NCBI GenBank assembly: GCA_031216445.1
Contig: CM062214.1
Location: 26,380,501-26,444,500 of the forward strand
Direction: 5' to 3'
Origin: Lateolabrax maculatus
Taxonomy: Eukaryota > Chordata > Actinopteri > Acropomatiformes > Lateolabracidae
Length of the DNA stretch: 64,000 bases
Below, piece by piece: positions 27,001 through 36,000 of this stretch. The notes under the pieces were generated by a model. It searched no databases and was not told the DNA's origin. It saw nothing but the letters and a program-made list of their open reading frames with translations. The position numbers were made by a program, and so were the translations under genes. How positions within the stretch are numbered: the stretch's first letter is position 1; each line of letters begins with the position of its first letter.

Positions 27001-30000
27001 GGCATGATGTTCACAGAAATGTACAGGTCCTCCACCGTTGTAAAACCATTACTGACATCCACCGTGAAGCCGTCATTGCCCTGAAAGAGATGGATGAGCA
27101 AATAGGTTATTGATATACTAAAAATAAACCCTGTACCTTACACTCATCAGAGGCTGAGGTTGTCTTTGTCTCTCAGTGTGAATATGAAAGGGAACAAGCT
27201 GCCACATCTGATTTACTACAACAGAATAACTTAAATAACAATAAACCTGGATGGATGCAGACACATAGAGAATGCGCCCCTGATTAATGTCCTCTTGAGT
27301 GAAGGAGTGAACGTAGTTGAGGACAGGCGAGGCTGTGCTGTCTGAGCTGTTTGTCAGCTTGACCACATGACCGAGACGAGGAGGCTCTTTAATGGTGAAC
27401 ACCATTTCTGTAGGCAGAATGTCAGCTTGGTCCACCTAAAAGGCAAAAAGTACACACTATTAATGTATTATTTAACATTTAAATATGTGATCCTTTTGCA
27501 GAAGTATATAGATGGCTTGACAACAACCGGGTACATCAAAAGCATACTGTACAATGCACAAATTCCAAATGTGTTTTCAAGGGCAAAAGCTGTTTACTGC
27601 TGGAAGATGAGCGAAAAAAACCTGTTTCATCTAAATGTGTTTTGTGTGCGTAGTGAAATTACTAAACTTTTGAAGTGTGCTGACGATAGACACTGTTGTC
27701 CCCCAATGTGATACACCATGGAAATAGAGGAACTACTCACAGCTGACACAAATAGCAGACGGTTGTGTAACTACTCCAGTGACAGTTGGTAAAACAAAGC
27801 AAATAAACTAAGAAAACTTTGAAAAACATCTTTATCATTTCCTCTTAGTATAGGAACAGTATTGTAAGTTCATGTCAGTACACTACATTATTTTGTTGTA
27901 TTCTAACTCCCAATAGGCACTTTTTTAACTTTAGCACTGCTTTTCCTAATGGTATGATTGAACATATAGTATGTAATTGGGATTCTTTGACTGTATGGTG
28001 AACACAAATGTCACAAAAGACATTTGTGACATTTGGCATCATTTAAAGTCATGCAGCAGATTTATGGTCATCCCACTTTGAGAGGATTAAATAAAGTCTC
28101 TGGAGTGTTTGCATTTGACAATATTTCAGAAGATCTTAATACTTTCCATTTCACAGTAAGGACACACATCGGAAAAACTCCCTGAAGCCAAGTCAATATT
28201 TTACCTGTTGTAAAGGCCAGTCTGTCAAGGTTTTGTTCAATTCATATTTTAGTAGTATGTGTACTGAGTGTATAGGTTCTTCTCAAGTCAATACTGCAGA
28301 TATGTGCACACCATGATGAATATTAAGTTTAAAATAAAGAACAATTTACTTAGAAATTTCCCTGATTCTTACAAAAGTCAAAATATATATAAAGAAAATG
28401 TGTTATGAATGGATCAACAATTTGAACCTCATTAGTTGCATTCAAGATGAAGTGCAGGAGGCTCATTTTATAAATTACAGTGGGCTTCAGGAAGCTCTTC
28501 AGGGGATACTTAGTGCTCGGTTTTACACACTTAATAGACTGTAATTTAGTACATAAACTAGATTAAAAGCAGAAACTGTACAGTCATATTTAGCCCTGCT
28601 TTCATGTGGTTATAAGGCAGGTGAGGGACGGGGTTACAACACAGGGCAGTATCCGCGAATGAATCATGAGACAGATCTACTTAACAAAGAGAAAATAAAC
28701 TTGAAAAAGACAAAGACATAATCACTGCCAAACTGTATAAATATTAAATGTTATCTGGTTTAATAAAAGCAAATGTGTGCTTTGTAGATTAAACGTGAGC
28801 GAAGCAAATTAATTCAAGAAGTAGATTTGTTTACTGTACTGTAGCTTGAGATCACATATGAAAATCATCCAGTTAGTAAAAAACAAACATTGGTCAGTAA
28901 ACAATTACCTTGAGATTGTCCTGGTTGATTATGGTGTGCTCTCCCTCATAGGAAATGACGACCTCATTGGTTATCACCTCAGGCTCAGAGAGGTAACCTT
29001 GCTTGAATATTTTAATCCTGAATGTGCCATCTTCAGAGTGTCCTCTTGCTTGGACGGTGAAGCTGAAGGAGTCCTTGGACCGCAGACTCTCATAATTATG
29101 CTCGTATGACACAACACCTTTTTTCAGGTCCTCCTGGGTGAACGCTGAAGCCTCAATCCCACTGACAATAATCCTGCCATCGCTGGGTGGAGATGTGACC
29201 TGGAACTTGATCTCACTGTCGTCTCTGATGTCCATGTTGGAGTCGGCACTCAACAGGGTGGTGTTAAGGGTCTTGGTGCTTCCATGGTCAATGACAATGA
29301 TCGTATTGTTTACAACTCGCAGGTAGGGCTCACCTGCCTGGATCTGAAGCAGCGTGGTGGTCTTGTGGAACCCGTCTGACACCTGCAGCGAGAAGCGTTC
29401 CCGGTCTGCCCCGTGGTGAATGAAGAGGATGTTCTTATTTCGCAGGTCGGCTTGTGTGAAACGGAAAAGGGGCTGTGAGGGATTAGATGTTGAGACGATA
29501 TTGCCGGAGAGGATTCCCTCACGAGCGTAGATAATTTGGGTGTCATTGAAACCCGAGTCGTCATCCTTAAACTGGATGACATCAGTTGTTAGCAGACGCT
29601 GACCGTGGCGGACCACATTGACGACTTTATCCACAACCCTCACAGGAGCATGCTCGTTCTTGGACTGGATAGATATTCTGAAAACACCACTCACTGTTTC
29701 CTGATTGTCTGAACTTTGTGCTTCTTGATCAAATACTGAGAAATGGAATTCATCATTGCTTGTCTTGGAGCCATCGTGCTTGTAAATAAGCCTGTTAAGC
29801 TGGAGGTCTTCATTGCTGAATACTCTTATTGCCCCCTCAAATCTAGGCTGCCCTGGTGGGGAGTCCCTTATCAGTCGGCCATACTTTGGCCCTTGTATGA
29901 CGTGGTACACAAAATCTGTAGAACTTGGAGACTGCATCCAAAGATAGTTTTTGTTCACAGTAAGCTCACCACCCTGCAAGACAACCAGCCTCTCATTGGT

Positions 30001-33000
30001 CAAAACAGGAGCATCTGCATTGGCAAGGATGTTAATTGGGAATGTGTATAGAGGAGAGTACTGATCATCAGCAAGGACTCTGAACTTGAACTGGTCTATA
30101 CTATCCACAGCTCTTTGCATAGTCACCCTGTAACTAACGCTATTGTCCAGAATATCCTTCTCTGTGAAGATGTCACCCTCAGCCAACTCTCTGTCTAACA
30201 ACTGGAGATTGCCGAGTGTTGGAGGCTTGACAAGGATGTATTTTACAGTTTGTGGATCTGGGTTTTTCCCCTTTACTTCAGCTTGAAGCTCGTTGGGTCC
30301 GATTGTTTGCTCTTCACCGGCCTGCATCTCCAGTGCAACCAGGTTAGAAACTTTCACCTGTGCAGGAGTGATCTTGACTAAGAAGGTGTTGTTCCAGAGG
30401 GAGAACTGCCCCAGGTGAACGTCAAACTGAATCCGCTCAATCACAGTACCTTCCTGGTCACTAGAGTCTGTGCTGACATATCTAAGGTGATCTTGATCCA
30501 GATCGGATTGATGGAAAGTTGTGACCTGCTTGTACCTTCCATCACTTGTCATTATCTGCAGTTCTCCATATATCAGAGGTTGTGTGATGTTAAACAGGAT
30601 ATCTCCATTACGAGGATGAGCGAGGACAGCCAGGTTTTGAACACCTAGGGATGTGTTGATGCTTCCTTGAGACAAGAGAAGGCCAGTGTTGGTGACAATA
30701 GTCATGTGTGGCTGTGTCACAGATAACTTAAAAGTGGTTGAATGGCTTACTGACTGTCCATCAGACACCTCCAAGGTAATTCCAGCAGTACTACCCCCCC
30801 TGTGTACAAAATAGATATTTCCATCTTTTAGCTCCCTGCAAGTGAACTCTGAGATGCTTCTTCCTGGCTGCTGACCGTTTTCTAAGTAACCAACTTCCAT
30901 GGAAAGCTCTGAGGTTACAGTTACTACTAATTCATCACAGCGGGTGTCAGAATCCATGATTTTGATAAGGCTCGGACTCAAACGAGTCCTGCCGTTTTCT
31001 GTGATGGTGATTTCTCCTCCACCAAGTTGTGGTATATCATTGACGGGAAGAATTTCAATGGGGAGGACATACTCGTGAGGAGTTTTTAAACATTCTGGTA
31101 GGTAGCTGTTACTGTAAGCAACCACCTGTAGCTGGATTTGATCAGCATGCCTTTCATTTCCATCATGCATATACTTAATTTTCTTATTGACAACATCGAG
31201 AAGAGTGAACTTTTGTGTTCGTCTTGTGTTAATGTTCATGTCAACCAAGCCATACCAGGGTTCATTCTCGAGAGTAAAAATGATCTCAGACTGACGTATT
31301 CCTGCAGCACTGAGGTCAAATGTAGGGCTTAGGTTGTTGATATCAAGAAAAACTTCCCCTCCTTCAGGCACAAACAATGGGGTGACATCAAGAAGTTTTC
31401 TTACAGTTTTGAATATGTCTGGTGTGTCATCTGTTGGGTAGCAATGCTGTTCATTCAAGTCCATATCAACATATCGGATGCGAACAGGTGGAGAAGTTGT
31501 AGTTGCGTCTATGTCATAGTAACTTGAGTAGTCATAGTCCTCTCCTTCACATTTAACATGAACATCTTTGGTCACCAAAGCATCCTGCAGGCTTCTATCC
31601 TTCTGATTTATTTTGATTTCACCCAAGCAACCAATGAAGGATTCAGCTGTCATTACCTCCTCTACATGATTTAATGACCCGCTCTCCCGAAAGACATCCT
31701 TCATTTTCGCCGGGATGCCTCCCAAATACAAGTTTCCAACCAAGTCCAATTCTTGTGATGAGTCAAGAGGGAGGGAGGAAGACTGGCTATCTACATTCAT
31801 GACAAAAGAATCCTGACTGACCTGAACCTTAACTCTATGCCACTGATCATCATCCAGCTGCACCTGGGTATTCTCCAGTACCTTCAAGCCACTGCCGCAG
31901 TCCAGCATACCTTTGAGATAGCCTTTCACAACACCAACAGCAATGAAGTCTGACTCTCGGCCAGGGTGGAAAACAAGTAGCGCATCCTCAATGGTGGTTT
32001 TCATTAGGACCTCTATGACCCTTGGAGCACCACTAGTGCCACTCCAGGTGGGGAAAGACACAAAGGAATCAGGAGTGCTGAAACTAGTTGCCTCCCCATC
32101 ACCAGCTTCAAACTCACTGCTGCAGGATTCCTTCGTGTCGTGGCATTGTTTAAACGCTGTGCTGAGAATATCAAACTGATGGGACTCAAATTTGACCTGA
32201 GTCATGCAGCCACGGAAAGGGGGAATGGCGTTGCTCAGGTAGGAAGCCTCCAAGTCTCCTGTTCCTCCAAGCCAAATGCCCAGGTCAATATTAAGCTGTT
32301 CCCCGTCATCACTCACAGGAACATATGTTGGGAAGAGCTCATCAATTGTCATGGTGAGTTTGCCATCTTGCAGTGTGAGTGAGATTTTGTGGTCCAGAAG
32401 GTTGTTCAGCTGTACTCCCTGGGAAGAGGACAGTATCACCTCACCAGCGCCCATGTTCATCCGGGCCTATGGAAAAAAAAAAACATTTTCATTGAATTAA
32501 AACTTATAATACATTTCAGCATTTCTAAATGTATTTATGTATTTATTTGTGTGTACTTGGTTGGTAGACTCATTATATGGATGGAATTCAGGGCTAAAAA
32601 AGCAAATGCCTTGAACAGGGATTGAACACTACTTTATAAAACATTTTTACAGTCTTGTCAATATTTATGAACAAGAAACTCACTCTTGAATGCACAAATA
32701 CTAACCCAAATATTTTCATTTGTGGTCATGACCATTTTTGGATCCTCTCACTTACCATTTATGAGGTGCTAATTCGTTGACTCATAAAACACTTGAGTTT
32801 AAGCTTCATTTCATTGTAATATTAACATTAATGATCTACACAGTGTATCTACAACCCCAGAACATTCATCCGGTTTGCTCACAGTGTTGACTGAGCTATT
32901 TTAAAAATGAACTATTTCACTGATAACATCAGAGATCTGTGTTTTGCTTAAATAAAGTTAAACGACATGATTCTTACACATGCATGAGAGATAAGGTAAT

Positions 33001-36000
33001 TCAACTTTTGTAAAGCCTTGAGTCTATTTGCTCAGTGCATCTCATATCACTAGGAGGAACAGAATGAAAAAGACAGGTAAAGGTAGTATTTCCTTTTATT
33101 ACACATACGCTGAGATTTTGCCTCAGGAAAATGCAGAGCTATTGTCTGGAGAAAATCCATATGAATCTCTTCAGAGTGGCACCTCATGTGTCGTGTCTTG
33201 AAGCCGAATAGCTTTCAAAACAACATTTTAAGTAATATTCTTCACAACTTATTGTACAGCTTCGTAATGTCTTCAATATTTGTGAGATAAATTGCAGGTA
33301 AGATGTCTTTGGGATTATAGCAAAGAATGAATCAATAGGTTATTATCTAACTGAAATAATAACATTGGTGTCATATTTATATATAAACCATTTTCACTGC
33401 TTTAAATGATCCTTCAGCAAAACACAGAACGAGATAATATAAACCTACTGAATTGGTAAGGGAGAACAAAATAATGGCGATAGTTTGCTTTGACATTGAA
33501 TTTACATCCATATTTAGCACTCTAGTTAATTTTTGAAATGTTTTTCCTCAAACTTGCTTCTTCTGTGGAGGAAAATTACCATAATGGTAAAATCAACACT
33601 GAATCTGCTTGTGTATTTCAGGCCTTTTTTGGGCAGAATTAGTGATCATATTTTAGCTTCTATTTTATTCTTATTCAAGTAATTATTTAAGCCCTACTCT
33701 GTGTTTGAGTTGACATTCATTTCATTTTCTCGATTTTTGGGCCTTACCAACATCCGTTATCTAACAGTGTCTATGAATATTTCAGCCTCCTCCGCAGTTT
33801 ATTAACCATTCACCTGTATTTTCCCGTTTTGCAGCTCAAGGAACAGGTAGTCCTCCATTCCTGCAGCCAGTAACAGCAGCCCGCTTCGCCGACTCGTCTT
33901 GATCTGTAGTGACAGATGGAAGGTGGAGACATCTTGGAAGGCTTGTAAACTGCAGAAGCTGTCCCCAAAGTAGGATTCTGTGAAGAGTGAAAATAGGACA
34001 TAGCATATAAATATAAGAAAGAGGCATCATGTTCAAAGGCATATTACATAACTGCAACAATCAGTCATTTTCACTGTATGTCCCTACACAAACATGTATT
34101 TTCTTTGACTGTGAAATTTTGAATAAAGACGAAAAAAACAAACTTTTTTGCCATTTAGACAGGAAAATCACTAAATTCTAGTAATAAAATAGCCCGATTT
34201 CATGATTTGCATTCTCTATACTGTGGCATCATAACATGACTCACTACATTGGGATAACACAAAAAGGCAGGTACACACGATGCTATAAACTCATCGTACA
34301 AGTGTTGGATGGCAACTCTGAATTCAAATGTGGAAGTTTGGAAAAACCAATTAGATGAGCATTTTTCTGAGTATCACGTTACAGGGCAACTTGCTCTGGA
34401 CTGATTTCTATATTATCAGGTGTCCTCCAGCTGCTCCTGGCTGAAGAGGAGCTCCTCCGGCCTCAAAGGGATTCTCTCACTGAGACATCAGTCATTACCC
34501 CTGCGGAGGTTTTCCGGGCATATAGAGTCTTGGGGTGCAGGATTTCCCAGGCTTGAGCTGTCTCGTTTCCAATGATATGCAAATTCAGCCACCTGCCTCG
34601 GACTGTGCTCTCCGGGGCTCTCGACAAAATGTAGACCGTGGAGGAAGTCAATTATTTCCCAGTGCACATGCTCTGAAATTAAACTGGACCAACTCCAAGA
34701 ACCCGTTTCCTCAGCATGGGTTTTCCATGGCCTTGGCCAAGAGATATAGAAAGGGGGCTTTCCATTAGCCACCCACTCGCCCTCTGAGGGGTGATAGTTC
34801 AAGACACAGAAACTCATTTGAAACACAGCGAAGAAGGCAATCCTCTCATCACACAATTTAATGCTTTGGAATAGTGAAGCAGAGAGAGAGAGAGAGAGAG
34901 AGACATTGCTGTGTCAAAGTTAGAACATTCCTATGAGATCACGAAGACCAAAATATTCCCTCAAAATCAATAGTTGCATCCAGTAGCTTAGCAGGACGGT
35001 GGGCGTGATGCCACGAAGCAAAAATCTCACAGAATAACTTCCCAGACAGGACTGACTCAGAAAATAAAAGAGGAGAAATTACAACACTAAACATTCACAT
35101 TCATAGCTATAAATGGAAAAAGTATTTTCTCAAGACTGGTCGAAGGTGCAAGTCTGTGTGTGTATGTATGCCTTTAAAGGGCAGCTTGTGTCTGTGTTGC
35201 ATCTATATTAATGCCATGCTGCCAACTTCAAAACACTGAAGGGTACATTTGTCCTTTGGTTTCTCATCCTGTAAATGAACCCCTCCATCCCAGATCCGCT
35301 ACAAACACTTGGAATGTGAACAAAGACAATCATTTTGATGTCGGCAAGGACGAGAGCAAAACTTCTTTTTTTTTTTTTTTTCTTGTGCCCATGCTTTTGT
35401 GATTTTACTAAGAGGCATGTGCTTTTGGTTCCAAGGCTGCTCTGTCATGAACAAAGTCAGTGATGAACGGTCTCAAGCACAGGGCCAAATACACAGCGAC
35501 TTTCGGCTATACACTGCTGCACAGCACCGGTCTCCTGCAGCCAAAGAACCGCCATGTTGGTGAAATATCACAGGAAACTGTTTTAAACATTATCCCATGT
35601 TGAACTTTGTAATCCATATTGTCTGAATACTAACAAATTAACTGAAAGAAATTAGTGAAAACTACCAAAACTAAAGCAGTGAGATCCTTCCAGGTAATTC
35701 TAAACCAGAATTGAGTTCAACATGCAAATATCATTTGTAGCACTGAATATAATTAAATTAAAACAGTTACACATCACTTATTTTCAAAATGTCACTTTTG
35801 GGCTGTTGTCGTTAGCTGTTACTGACTATGCCAGAGGCTGTTATGGTACAGTTCAGAGAGTTTCTGGTAAAGCTAAGGTATTCCAAATGAAAGAATACTG
35901 CTAATTGCACAGCAGCCTTCAGGCTGAAACTGAAAAATGGGGGGAACAGAATCTTTTCTTACAGGCAATTGCATTAACAAAGAAAATCGCAATGAGCTCC

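Noticed and set aside
29743..32625. Plus-strand open frames (60-102 codons) opposite exon 3
   Set aside because: Shadows of a long, conserved coding exon; no splice signals or motifs of their own.
33810..34060. Two minus-strand frames over exon 2 that run into intron 1
   Set aside because: They use the wrong frames. The true exon 2 frame starts at the acceptor at 33977 and matches the CSPG4 N-terminus.
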